Positions 42,097-50,875 of a DNA stretch of 64,000 nucleotides are shown here, piece after piece. The translations under genes and the position numbers were made by a program. Source of the stretch: Blastopirellula sp. J2-11 (lineage in GTDB: Bacteria; Planctomycetota; Planctomycetia; Pirellulales; Pirellulaceae); assembly GCF_024584705.1 (NCBI RefSeq), contig NZ_CP097384.1, positions 4,092,001 to 4,156,000 on the forward strand. Reading direction: 5' to 3'. The notes beneath the pieces were generated by a model that made no database searches, had not been told where the DNA came from, and saw only the letters and a list, made by a program, of their open reading frames with translations. How positions within the stretch are numbered: the first letter of the stretch is position 1; the number at the start of each line of letters is the position of its first letter.

Positions 42097-42621
42097 ATGC
42101 TTCGACAGACATCAACGTACGCTGGCGCACTTCTTTTAGGGGGATTGCTAGTTCTCCTCCGTTATCACTCGGCTGCGGCGGAACCCGCACCGGCCACAGT
42201 AGAAGGAGTCATTACCTATCAAGGCGAACCGGTTTCGAACGCATTTGTCACGTTCAAATGCCGTGGAATGTCAGAATCACTTTATGGCCAGACCGACAAA
42301 CAAGGTCGCTACGAACTCTATTCGCGCATGGAGCACGAATTGCCGATTGGCAAATACGCCGTGACGATTGTCAAACGCACGACACAGGAAGATCGCGCAA
42401 ATCGAAAAGGTGGTTGCCGAAATTCACGGCGGCGCAATCGCCATTCGCATCGTGTCGTCGATTTGCTTCCTGAGCACTATGGCGATGGCCCTACCTCCGG
42501 TCTGATCGCCGTGATTGAACCGGGTGACAACGTCTTTGATTTCATGTTGTCAGACGTCGCGCCGAAGAGCAACGCAAGTGACGTCGCCAGCGGACGAACT
42601 GCCAAGCTTTCGCTGAATTGA
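42097..42621 (+). CDS. Exported small protein with a carboxypeptidase-regulatory-like (Ig-fold) domain
   Basis: 174 residues. ATG 42097 is preceded by GGAAAGA, and the protein then begins with a signal peptide (Y-A-G-A-L-L-L-G-G-L-L-V-L-L then cleavage near S-A-A-A). The mature part starts V-E-G-V-I-T-Y-Q-G-E-P-V-S-N-A-F-V-T-F, the usual opening of a carboxypeptidase-regulatory-like/transthyretin-like beta-sandwich common in planctomycete exported proteins. It lies between ectA and the ectoine importer genes; the link to osmoprotection is positional only. Confidence 0.75.
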   Translation: MLRQTSTYAGALLLGGLLVLLRYHSAAAEPAPATVEGVITYQGEPVSNAFVTFKCRGMSESLYGQTDKQGRYELYSRMEHELPIGKYAVTIVKRTTQEDRANRKGGCRNSRRRNRHSHRVVDLLPEHYGDGPTSGLIAVIEPGDNVFDFMLSDVAPKSNASDVASGRTAKLSLN

Positions 42622-42793
42622 TCGACCTGTTTGGCAGGTACGGTTGAAGAGCGGGCGCGATCTGGTCTAAACTGACCCCCTTCATGCACGCCGCAATTGA
42701 GCGGCGTGCTCTCCTAGCGCTATTCAGTTAGCGTCGTCGCGTGCTGCTATGTCAGTGCGGTCGCCATCTCCTTTCCAAACTTGGAAGGAAGCG

Positions 42794-43699
42794 ATGCCGC
42801 AAGCGAAAAATCAGATTACGCCGCTAGGCGTCGTGTTGGCGATTCTTTGGATCACAGTCATCGGGGCGATTGTGTGGCGAGTCTCACATCCGCCGCAGCC
42901 CAGTTCCGCCTTAGAGCGCATCCGCCGTACAGGCACCGTACGCATCGGCTTCGCCAACGAACCCCCTTACGGTTACTACGTCACGACGACCGGTCAGATC
43001 ACCGGCGAAGCGCCCGAGATCGCGAAAGTGATCCTGCACCGCTTGGGCGCCAAGAAGATTGAACCGGTTGTGACCGAGTTTGGCGCACTGATCCCCGGCT
43101 TGAAAGCAGGCCGCTTTGATCTGATCGCCGCCGGCATGTATGTCACGCCGCAGCGCGCAAAGGAAATCGACTTCTCCAATCCCACCTATGCGATCGGCGA
43201 GGGTTTCATCGTTCGCGCCGGCAATCCGCTGAACCTGCATAGCTACCAAGATGTGGCGGGCAATCCGCAAGCGCGGATCGGCGTGATGGGAGGAAGCGTC
43301 GAGCATGGTTACGCTCAGCAACTTGGCGTACCGGAGGAGCGAATCGTCGTTTTTCCCGATTATCGCAGCGCGATCGATGGAATCACGGCCAATCGAATCG
43401 ACGCGGCGGCGGCGACCATCCTGACGGTCAACGATTTGTTGGCGAAAGCTGACGATGACCGAATCGAGTCCGCCGAGCCATTTGAAAATCCAGTGATCGA
43501 CGGCAAATCGATCTTGGGCTACGGCGCGTTCGGCTTCCAAAAACATGATGACGAATTGCGTCGTGCGTTCAATCAAGAGATCGCCGATTTCGTCGGCACG
43601 CCGGAACATTTGCAATTGATCGAACCGTTCGGGTTCGGCAAGTCGACGCTTCCCGGCGACATCACAACCGCCCAACTCATCGGTTCTGACGAACCATAA
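42794..43699 (+). CDS. ehuB: Ectoine/hydroxyectoine ABC transporter substrate-binding protein
   Basis: 301 residues. ATG 42794 follows a GGAAGGA site. The N-terminal hydrophobic helix (V-V-L-A-I-L-W-I-T-V-I-G-A-I-V-W) serves as signal anchor. The body is an SBP_bac_3 fold with opening V-R-I-G-F-A-N-E-P-P-Y-G-Y and T-G-E-A-P-E-I-A, close to the EhuB consensus, and the family motif Y-V-T-P-Q-R-A-K-E-I-D-F-S. First gene of a four-gene importer operon beside ectABCD; that context is the main reason for preferring ectoine over polar amino acids as ligand. Confidence 0.85.
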   Translation: MPQAKNQITPLGVVLAILWITVIGAIVWRVSHPPQPSSALERIRRTGTVRIGFANEPPYGYYVTTTGQITGEAPEIAKVILHRLGAKKIEPVVTEFGALIPGLKAGRFDLIAAGMYVTPQRAKEIDFSNPTYAIGEGFIVRAGNPLNLHSYQDVAGNPQARIGVMGGSVEHGYAQQLGVPEERIVVFPDYRSAIDGITANRIDAAAATILTVNDLLAKADDDRIESAEPFENPVIDGKSILGYGAFGFQKHDDELRRAFNQEIADFVGTPEHLQLIEPFGFGKSTLPGDITTAQLIGSDEP

Positions 43700-43714
43700 C
43701 ATCTGCGAATCAGG

Positions 43715-44380
43715 ATGCCTCCTCCGTTTGATTTATTGCCGATCCTGCTGCAAGGTCTGTGGGCCACGATTTTAATCACGCTCGGTGGAATCGCCGTGGC
43801 GTTGGTCAGTTCGCTGTTAGCGGGCCTCGGACGTGATTCGCGTGATCCGATCGTCCGCTGGACGGCGACCATCTATGTCGAAACCTTTCGCGGCGCCTCG
43901 GCGATCGTGCTTCTGTATTGGTTTTATTTCGCGATGCCGGGCTTAATCGGCGTCAGCATGCCGGCGATGGTCGCAGGAATCGTCATCTTGGGACTGAATA
44001 TCGGCGCGTATGGCGCCGAGGTCGTCCGCGCCGCGATCCAATCCGTTCCTGTTGGTCAACGCATCGCCGCCAAAGCGTTGAATCTGACCCCCTGGCAAAC
44101 GATGCGTCATATCGTGTTGCCGCAAGCCGCTCTGGCCGCAACGCCGCCGCTCGGTAATCTGATGATCGAGTTGCTGAAGAGCACGGCGTTGGTCTCGATG
44201 ATCACCGTGGTTGACCTGACGCAGATGGGAATGTTTCTGCGGACCGAAACGCATCGCTCGCTCGCGATCTTCAGCATGTTGCTGCTGATTTATTTCGTAC
44301 TCTCGCAATGCATCGCCGCCGCGGTGAGACAGATCGAACATCGTCTCGCGCGTGGCCAAGACTATGGGGGAGCGCGATAA
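43715..44380 (+). CDS. ehuC: Ectoine/hydroxyectoine ABC transporter permease EhuC
   Basis: 221 residues, polar-amino-acid-type permease with about five hydrophobic helices. The EAA cytoplasmic loop is visible as [14 protein letters not shown]. It begins 15 bases after ehuB. Its TAA stop shares its last base with the ATG of ehuD (TAATG), a translational-coupling arrangement. Confidence 0.88.
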   Translation: MPPPFDLLPILLQGLWATILITLGGIAVALVSSLLAGLGRDSRDPIVRWTATIYVETFRGASAIVLLYWFYFAMPGLIGVSMPAMVAGIVILGLNIGAYGAEVVRAAIQSVPVGQRIAAKALNLTPWQTMRHIVLPQAALAATPPLGNLMIELLKSTALVSMITVVDLTQMGMFLRTETHRSLAIFSMLLLIYFVLSQCIAAAVRQIEHRLARGQDYGGAR

Positions 44381-45039
44381 TGTGGGACTGGGAATTCGCC
44401 ATCCGAATCCTTCCGGACATTCTAGAAGGTCTCGGCGTTACGCTCTTGGCGGTCGCCGGCGGCATGACGCTCGCGATTCTACTGGGACTCGCCTGGGCGG
44501 TGATGCGCCGCTCGCAGATGCACCTTGTCAGTTGGCCAACCTACGGACTAGTCGAGTTCATCCGCAGCACTCCGCTGCTGGTGCAGTTATATCTCGTTTA
44601 CTACACGCTGGCCGAGCTTTCCGGCGGCTGGCTTTCGCCGCTGTGGTCCGGCATTTTCGTTTTGGGCCTGCACTACAGTTGTTACACCGCTGAAGTCTAT
44701 CGAGCCGGTTTAAACGGGGTTCCGCACGGTCAGTGGATCGCCGCCAAAGCGCTCAATCTGACGACCTGGCAAACCTATCGACACGTCATCTTGCCCCAAG
44801 CGATCCCGCCGATCTTACCGGCGCTGGGCAACTACTTGATCGCGATGTTTAAAGACGCGCCGTTGTTGTCAGCGATCACGGTGCTGGACGTGCTGCAGCG
44901 CGCCAAAATCGTCGGCAACCAAAGTTTTCGCTACCAGGAACCGCTGACGATCGTCGGCATCATCTTCCTGACGCTCAGCATTCTTTCCGGGGCTGGCGTC
45001 TCCTGGCTGAAGCGCCGCGTCGAAGCGTCACAATCGTAA
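44380..45039 (+). CDS. ehuD: Ectoine/hydroxyectoine ABC transporter permease EhuD
   Basis: 219 residues, second HisM-type permease forming a heterodimer with EhuC. The EAA loop reads [14 protein letters not shown]. It starts M-W-D-W-E-F at ATG 44380, overlapping the ehuC stop by one base. Reading further upstream in frame would only extend into ehuC. Confidence 0.88.
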   Translation: MWDWEFAIRILPDILEGLGVTLLAVAGGMTLAILLGLAWAVMRRSQMHLVSWPTYGLVEFIRSTPLLVQLYLVYYTLAELSGGWLSPLWSGIFVLGLHYSCYTAEVYRAGLNGVPHGQWIAAKALNLTTWQTYRHVILPQAIPPILPALGNYLIAMFKDAPLLSAITVLDVLQRAKIVGNQSFRYQEPLTIVGIIFLTLSILSGAGVSWLKRRVEASQS

Positions 45040-45053
45040 AGGATCACTACTGT

Positions 45054-45833
45054 ATGACTTCCGACCAACCGATCGTGAGCGTTCGCAACCTTGTCAAGCG
45101 ATATGGCGAACTGACCGTCCTCCGCGGACTGGATGTCGATATCCAAGCCGGCGAAAAGGTTGCGATCATCGGCCCCAGCGGATCGGGCAAGTCGACCCTC
45201 TTGCGCATGCTGATGACGCTCGAACAGCCGGATGACGGCGAGATCTTCATCGCAGGCACGCCGATGTGGCATATCGAGCGCAACGGAACCAACGCTGCGG
45301 CCGACGAACCCCATCTGCGTAAAGTTCGCGAGAAGCTGGGAATGGTGTTCCAACATTTCAACCTCTTCCCGCACATGACGGTGCAGCAAAACGTGACGCT
45401 CGCGCCGCAGTTGGTGCACGGAGAAGCGAACGACGCCGCGACACAAACGGCTGAGCGACTGTTGGATATGGTCGGTCTGGCCGACAAAGCCGACGCCTAT
45501 CCCGCCAAACTCTCAGGCGGGCAAAAGCAGCGCGTCGCCATCGCCCGCGCAATGGCGATGTCGCCGCAGGTCATGCTGTTTGACGAAGTCACCTCGGCGC
45601 TTGATCCCGAACTGGTTCACGAAGTGCTGACCGTGCTGCGCAAGCTGGCCAAAGAGACCGACATGACCATGCTGCTGGTGACGCATGAGATGGCGTTTGC
45701 CCGAGAAATCGCCGATCGCGTCCTCTTTTTCGACGAAGGACGAATCCTCGAATCAGGGCCCCCGGCGGAGATCTTTACTTCGCCGCGAGAAGAACGGACG
45801 CAGCAGTTCTTGCAAACCGTGCTGGAACGGTAA
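45054..45833 (+). CDS. ehuA: Ectoine/hydroxyectoine ABC transporter ATP-binding protein
   Basis: 259 residues with Walker [10 protein letters not shown], signature L-S-G-G-Q-K-Q-R, Walker [15 protein letters not shown] and switch His in L-V-T-H-E-M. It is the PAAT-family ATPase and drives import together with EhuB, EhuC and EhuD. Last gene of the operon, 14 bases after ehuD, followed by a terminator. In the founding Sinorhizobium system ehuA comes first; here it is last. Confidence 0.9.
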   Translation: MTSDQPIVSVRNLVKRYGELTVLRGLDVDIQAGEKVAIIGPSGSGKSTLLRMLMTLEQPDDGEIFIAGTPMWHIERNGTNAAADEPHLRKVREKLGMVFQHFNLFPHMTVQQNVTLAPQLVHGEANDAATQTAERLLDMVGLADKADAYPAKLSGGQKQRVAIARAMAMSPQVMLFDEVTSALDPELVHEVLTVLRKLAKETDMTMLLVTHEMAFAREIADRVLFFDEGRILESGPPAEIFTSPREERTQQFLQTVLER

Positions 45834-45954
45834 AAGGCCTACGGCGAACCCGGGAATCGGCATCGCAATCGATTAGGCGACTTGGGAACGTCAACGCTTG
45901 TTCTCGCGCCCTTTTATTACGTTCTAATCGGCGCCTTCCTTATTTGTTGCGAAG

Positions 45955-45985
45955 AAAAGCACTCGGCTTGGCCGAGTGCTTTTTG
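45955..45985. terminator. Bidirectional terminator after ehuA
   Basis: A strong hairpin, AAAAGCACTCGGC / GCCGAGTGCTTTT with a 3-4 base loop and flanking A and T tracts. It sits between the convergent ehuA gene and the minus-strand gene ending at 46016 and can serve both. Confidence 0.92.
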
Positions 45986-46015
45986 GTTGAATCTTGTTGT
46001 TCGCTCGAACAAAGC

Positions 46016-46663
46016 TTAGCGCGGCTTCCACTTTCCGCATTTCTTTTCTGTGCGCACCTTGACCGATAACTGATTGAGCGATTGAACCCCCTCGCTCTTC
46101 AGACAAGCCTGGAGGGATAGCTTGAGGGCGGCGGTGGCGGCGGCAATATTGCCGGTGTAGATACCTGCCAGCACTCCAGCTGCGACCGCCTTTTTCACGC
46201 ACGACTCGATCTTTCGTTTCACCTGATTGGCTGACGGCAGCTTGATCTCGGCGAAGGCTTTGAGCTCGCAGTTGCGTTGGTAAGCCTGCGGGACGTTGAC
46301 GCAGATTTTACGGCCGAGAACTCTTCGGCACTTCTTTTTCATCTCAACTTTGAACTCGGGCCAGTTTTTGACTTTGAACAGCGCTATCTTGAGGGTTTGC
46401 ACACTGGCCGAAGCGACGATCGATTCATCGGACGCCTCGGTTTCTTCGGAGACGGAAAAGGAGACAAATTCGTCTTCGGATTCGGTGGCCAAAGCAGTGG
46501 GATCGCTGTCGTCAACCGCTTCTTCCCAATCTGCCGTCTCGTCGGCGAGAAACTCGACTCCCCAAGTTTCGGCTTGGTCAAAATGGTCTGCTTCTGGCAA
46601 TCTTGTTTCTACCGAGTCCATTGGCAATTCGTCGGGGGTGTAATCTTGCGCGCTCTTAGACAT
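46016..46663 (-). CDS. Unknown protein with acidic N-terminal half and cationic six-cysteine C-terminal half
   Basis: 215 residues from ATG 46663, preceded by GGAGAG at 8 bases; a longer reading from 46759 has no ribosome site. Residues 1-95 are rich in Asp, Glu, Ser and Thr and contain no cysteine. Residues 100-215 are Lys/Arg-rich with six cysteines (K-K-K-C, K-I-C-V, R-N-C-E, E-S-C-V, Q-A-C-L, K-K-C-G) and a central Ala-rich hydrophobic helix (V-A-A-G-V-L-A-G-I-Y-T-G-N-I-A-A-A). No classical signal peptide is seen. The layout resembles a leader plus cysteine-rich core, but no processing or modification genes are adjacent. I do not recognise a family. Confidence 0.7.
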   Translation of the reverse strand: MSKSAQDYTPDELPMDSVETRLPEADHFDQAETWGVEFLADETADWEEAVDDSDPTALATESEDEFVSFSVSEETEASDESIVASASVQTLKIALFKVKNWPEFKVEMKKKCRRVLGRKICVNVPQAYQRNCELKAFAEIKLPSANQVKRKIESCVKKAVAAGVLAGIYTGNIAAATAALKLSLQACLKSEGVQSLNQLSVKVRTEKKCGKWKPR

Positions 46664-46916
46664 CGAAAACTCTCCAAGTAAAACCAATAGATCTATGCGT
46701 GTGCGAGCCTGAACTGTGAATCCGCCAGCCCCCTCCCGAGAACTATGGCCGTTTATCACAACCGTGCTTCTAAGGGAATAACCGCAAGATCGTGCGTGGA
46801 GAGATCTTGGATATTGATTCTTTTTTAGTGGAACGATGCCCTACATATTGACGCTGCATTCCCGGTCAGAGGAAAATACAAAAGTAAGTTTATGCGTAGC
46901 ACTTGAGGGACTTGAA

Positions 46917-47510
46917 ATGCCTGATTCCCAGTCGGTCTCCGATTGGCTTAGAAATCTTGAGGATGGGGATGCTGAGGCGGCCCAGAATCTGTGGGACCGC
47001 TATTTTCAAAGCTTGATGCATCAAGCGGAAAAACGAATTGGAAACGTAATTGGTGGCAAGGTCGAAGCGGAAGACATCGCGGTGTCTGTGTTCGAGAGCC
47101 TCTTTGATGGCGCGCGCAAGGGCCGGTTTGAGTCGGTCCAGAATCGAGATGAGCTGTGGTGGCTGCTGCTAGCCATGACTCAGAGGAAGGTCGTCAGTGC
47201 GGTGCGGCACGAAACGGCGGACAAGCGTGGAGGGAAGAATTCCAAAATCTCGATCCATCAGGAAGGAAACTGTAATTACTTCGCGTTGGTGTCGCGCGAG
47301 CCTGGACCAGAAGAAGCGATCGCTCTGGATGATGAGTTCAAACGGGCGATCGATATCTTGCCTAGCCCCATGTTGCAACGAATTGCGACGATGACGATTG
47401 AGGGAAAAACAACCTCTGAAATTAGTGAAGAACTGGGAATCGCTACGGCGACCGTCATCCGAAAACGAAGCGTGATCCGTCAAGCATGGCAACGCGAACT
47501 GAGTCGATAA
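46917..47510 (+). CDS. ECF-type RNA polymerase sigma factor (planctomycete ECF sub-family)
   Basis: 197 residues from ATG 46917, preceded by GAGGGA. Region 2 spans about residues 10-95 (D-A-E-A-A-Q-N-L-W-D-R-Y-F, then E-D-I-A-V-S-V-F). Region 4 is at about 140-195 with the helix-turn-helix T-T-S-E-I-S-E-E-L-G-I-A-T-A-T-V. This is the sigma-70 ECF-like (PF07638-type) pattern found next to protein kinases in planctomycetes. The downstream kinase gene starts inside its 3' end (25-base overlap), so kinase control of the sigma factor is likely. No anti-sigma gene is present. Confidence 0.88.
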   Translation: MPDSQSVSDWLRNLEDGDAEAAQNLWDRYFQSLMHQAEKRIGNVIGGKVEAEDIAVSVFESLFDGARKGRFESVQNRDELWWLLLAMTQRKVVSAVRHETADKRGGKNSKISIHQEGNCNYFALVSREPGPEEAIALDDEFKRAIDILPSPMLQRIATMTIEGKTTSEISEELGIATATVIRKRSVIRQAWQRELSR

Positions 47511-49930
47511 AACGATTGAATCCCAATACACCCATTGATCATGCGCTTATTAACGCATATCAATTGGACGAAATCTGTGACTCATTCGAAAACCATTGGA
47601 AGTCAGGATCTCCGCCTGAAATATCCCAATTTGTCAGCAATGTTTCCCTGACAAGCATGGAAACGTTGCTGCCTGATTTGATTCGAGTCGATGTGGCTTA
47701 TCGACTGCAGCGAGGCGATCGAGTTACGCTTGATGCCTATCTCCAGCAATTTCCAAATTGTGCTGAGACCTTACTTTCGTTGAGGCGAGAACTGAAGGCC
47801 AACCATATCGAGGCCTCGATCCCTAGGAGTCTCGGTCATTATCAGTTGTTGCAATGTATAGGTGAAGGTGGCTTTGGATCGGTCTGGAAGGCCCGGGATA
47901 CAACACTGGGGCGCGTCGTTGCGATCAAGCTATTGCGAAACGCATTGGCAGGTCCTCAAGAACAGCGCCAGTTTGAAAGAGAAGCCCAATCGCTGGCTAG
48001 GTTGCAGCATCCCAATATCGTTACGATCCATGAGTTTGGCTACTGCGATGGGTTCCCCTTTCTCGTATCGGAGTTCATCGAAGGGACCACATTATCGGCG
48101 CTTATCAAGTCAGGGAAGGTCGATCCTCGCCAAGCTGCTCGGATTGCCTTGGTGTTGGCAGATGCATTAAGTCACTTGCATGCGAAGGGAGTGGTGCATC
48201 GTGATCTAAAGCCGGACAACATTTTGTTCGACAAGAGAGGCAACCCACTGATTGCCGACTTTGGTCTTGCCAAGTGCGTTGATTCTGACGGTGGAACAAC
48301 GTTCGTTCGCGATGGCGAGATTGTCGGCACCTTGGCCTATATGAGCCCTGAACAAGCGCAAGGCCAAACTGATCGAGTTAATGCAACGACCGATATCTAC
48401 GCGCTGGGAGTGATTCTCTACGAGATGCTGACCGGGAGGAAACCGTTTCCCGGCAAAGGGAAGCGGGTGCTACAGGAGATCGTGGCGACCGAGCCGCGGG
48501 AACCACACCGGATTGACCGAGCCATTGCAATCGATCTGAGTGAAATCTGCTTGAAGTGCTTGGCCAAGGAGCAGGCAGTTCGATATGTGAAAGCGGCGCA
48601 GTTGAGCGCCGACTTGCAGAACTTTCTGGATGGTCGCCCGGTAATCGCTCGGCAAGCAACGCCACTGGAAAGGGCGCGACGCTGGATGCAGCGGATGCGC
48701 AGACGGACACTCTCAAGTGCGCCTAGTCTCACGGCGACGATCATAATAGGGGCAATCCTGGTAGCGGGCATGTCGTGGTACGCCATGCTCGGAGCAACAG
48801 CGGCCGAATCGGAGAATATGGTCGTCTCGCTTGACACCATGCCTACGGGAGCCGAAGTTGTCTTCTATCCTCTGGATCCAATTTCCCAACTGCCGCAGCC
48901 AAAAGCGGCTATCTATGCTCCCAATACGACGCCGATTTTACTGGACCTGTCGCCAGGTGATTACCTGGTGGTCGCCCATGTCAGCGACGACCTGTTCCAC
49001 GAGGTCTATCGGCGAGTACCTGGCAAGAAAGAGTCCCCCGGTGGATTTGGTAGTCCGTACGAACATTTGCGTTGGAAATCGATCTCAAATGGGCATATCG
49101 AACTCCCCGAGATTCAGCTGTTCTCAACCCAAAAGCTAGTGCAAGGAATGGCGCCCGTCGAGGGAAGTGAAGCATTCCTGATGGGAAGCCTGGGTGAATC
49201 GCTATGCCCTCAACATCAGCGCCGGATGCCCTCCTTTTATATGGATGTGAAAGAAGTGAACGTGGCGACCTATCGTCAGTTGTCCCACGGAAATCGACTT
49301 CCTGCCGATGGACGTTACCAGGCAGTTCCGGATGACTGGGCAATGACGTTGACCTGGGACAATGCTGTTCACCGCGCCGAACAACTGGGTAAGCGTTTGC
49401 CTAGCGAAGGGGAATACGAGTATGCGGCGACGTTGGCAGGTTCCGTCGAATTTCCCTGGCAACATGATATGAATGCGGATCTCGCCGTATTGTTTTCTCC
49501 CCGCACGCAGTTTGGACCAGTAGGAACTCCGGTGCAGGATTTCGTCAAAACGGATCCACCGATCTATGGCCTCTGCTCAAATGTAGCGGAGTGGACGATG
49601 ACAGACATCTCGGCGTTGTATCCAGGCCAACAGAAGCTCAGCGATCCTGCCGTCAATATGGTGAATACTGAATTTACGAAGAACAAGGTGGTCCGGGGCG
49701 GAGACTGGAACGTTGCGGTCAAAGGAAAGGCCGTGGTGAACGAGCAAGCACGCTCACCACGGCGGCGTTTGGGGCTGGCCTCCAGCGTCCTAGGCCATGG
49801 CGTAGGTTTCCGAGGAGTACGCAGTGCGAGTCCCAGGTTGGTACCGGACGACTTTGAATCTCCGCTGCCTGAACATGACACCGGATCAGACTTGTCGCCT
49901 ACTTCTCTTTCATCAGCAGCAAAACACTGA
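47486..49930 (+). CDS. Membrane Ser/Thr protein kinase with C-terminal FGE-sulfatase-like domain
   Basis: 814 residues. After about 115 N-terminal residues the Hanks-type kinase domain (about 115-385) has the G-loop G-E-G-G-F-G-S-V, Lys in V-A-I-K-L, catalytic loop H-R-D-L-K-P-D-N, Mg loop D-F-G-L-A and M-S-P-E. One transmembrane helix follows (about 413-437), then an extracytoplasmic segment with a PEGA-like start (D-T-M-P-T-G-A-E-V). The C-terminal FGE-sulfatase domain (about 550-780) contains L-P-S-E-G-E-Y-E-Y-A-A, N-V-A-E-W-T and R-G-G-D-W-N. The FGE domain probably senses a ligand outside. At the usual C-terminal G-F-R-C position the sequence is G-F-R-G, so catalytic FGE activity is unlikely. 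Pairs with the upstream sigma factor. Its 3' end overlaps the convergent gene at 49899 by 32 bases. Confidence 0.9.
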   Translation: MATRTESIKRLNPNTPIDHALINAYQLDEICDSFENHWKSGSPPEISQFVSNVSLTSMETLLPDLIRVDVAYRLQRGDRVTLDAYLQQFPNCAETLLSLRRELKANHIEASIPRSLGHYQLLQCIGEGGFGSVWKARDTTLGRVVAIKLLRNALAGPQEQRQFEREAQSLARLQHPNIVTIHEFGYCDGFPFLVSEFIEGTTLSALIKSGKVDPRQAARIALVLADALSHLHAKGVVHRDLKPDNILFDKRGNPLIADFGLAKCVDSDGGTTFVRDGEIVGTLAYMSPEQAQGQTDRVNATTDIYALGVILYEMLTGRKPFPGKGKRVLQEIVATEPREPHRIDRAIAIDLSEICLKCLAKEQAVRYVKAAQLSADLQNFLDGRPVIARQATPLERARRWMQRMRRRTLSSAPSLTATIIIGAILVAGMSWYAMLGATAAESENMVVSLDTMPTGAEVVFYPLDPISQLPQPKAAIYAPNTTPILLDLSPGDYLVVAHVSDDLFHEVYRRVPGKKESPGGFGSPYEHLRWKSISNGHIELPEIQLFSTQKLVQGMAPVEGSEAFLMGSLGESLCPQHQRRMPSFYMDVKEVNVATYRQLSHGNRLPADGRYQAVPDDWAMTLTWDNAVHRAEQLGKRLPSEGEYEYAATLAGSVEFPWQHDMNADLAVLFSPRTQFGPVGTPVQDFVKTDPPIYGLCSNVAEWTMTDISALYPGQQKLSDPAVNMVNTEFTKNKVVRGGDWNVAVKGKAVVNEQARSPRRRLGLASSVLGHGVGFRGVRSASPRLVPDDFESPLPEHDTGSDLSPTSLSSAAKH

Positions 49931-50672
49931 AACCTTCTCCCAGGTTAACGCGAAACGCATGCGCGCCTTTGAGTCGCGTCACTTCGCTTTCCGAAAAGGA
50001 AACAACGTCAAATGCCGCTTGTTCCATTTTTGAAGGTTCTTCCGCCAACTCAAGCGCGACGAAAAAATGATCATGATCGCAGGGTGAAGTGCGAGCCGGA
50101 TCGATCCCAAAAACCTTGTAGTAAGTAGGGTTTTGCCTTGATGGCGTATATTTCAGAAGCACCTCCCTAGTATGGCCAGGGACCGGGGCCTTTCGACTGG
50201 AGGCCCGCGCACGTCCCGCTGGAATCCGATTGGTAAGTCGCTCGGTACCATACCGGTCTACCGGATCAGTGACGATCATCTCGTGATCCAAGGAAATCCC
50301 TTCCGCCAGCCCATTGAAGGTGCAGTCGCCCACACTACAAACGAATGAAAACTCGCAGGCCCCATCGCAAAGCTCTGGCCAGCTGGGATAGTCGCCAATC
50401 AGATAGTCTGCCTGAGGATCATCGTCGCAAGTTTCAAAGTAGTAGGCGTCGTATAGCGTCAGCAATTGCCCTGAGCTGGGCTCAACCACTTGAAGAATTG
50501 GCTGTTGAGGGCAGATCTGTTCGCCTGACATCGCGACAGTTTTCGCTTCGCCATCTGTTTGCGCCGTGCCACCACTTTTCATTGCTGGCGTTGGTTGCTG
50601 CGAGAACACAGGGACAATGCCCAGCAGTCCGAGCACAATTGCCAAAGACAAACCAAGTTTCATCTTCTTCAT
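49899..50672 (-). CDS. Exported cysteine-containing protein of unknown function
   Basis: 257 residues with a clean signal peptide (M-K-K-M-K-L-G-L-S-L-A-I-V-L-G-L-L cleaving near V-F-S-Q). The mature protein has a cluster of cysteines between residues about 53 and 118 (I-C-P-Q-Q, E-T-C-D-D-D, E-L-C-D-G-A-C, F-V-C-S-V-G-D-C), likely disulfide-bonded, and an S-P-C-D-H-D-H-F-F segment later. The C-terminal half is beta-rich. No named domain recognised. It is transcribed toward the kinase gene and overlaps its 3' end by 32 bases. Confidence 0.7.
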   Translation of the reverse strand: MKKMKLGLSLAIVLGLLGIVPVFSQQPTPAMKSGGTAQTDGEAKTVAMSGEQICPQQPILQVVEPSSGQLLTLYDAYYFETCDDDPQADYLIGDYPSWPELCDGACEFSFVCSVGDCTFNGLAEGISLDHEMIVTDPVDRYGTERLTNRIPAGRARASSRKAPVPGHTREVLLKYTPSRQNPTYYKVFGIDPARTSPCDHDHFFVALELAEEPSKMEQAAFDVVSFSESEVTRLKGAHAFRVNLGEGFSVLLLMKEK

Positions 50673-50875
50673 ATAAGCCCTTTCCCCTCAAGTCATTTAC
50701 CAGTTACATAAGAACATCCAAACAATCTCATTAATTGAGTGAGATTCATTCGTCACAGCACCAAAAATAATTTGAGAACCTCTGCCTCCTGACTACGACT
50801 CTGCGGTCTGCTGTCAAGAAATCGTGATTCAACGAGTGTGAGTCAAGTTAGTGCGATCTATACCCGAACAATGTT

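Noticed and set aside
42911-43702. Minus-strand open frame of 263 codons over ehuB
   Set aside because: No ribosome site or family motif; ehuB on the plus strand has a full binding-protein signature.
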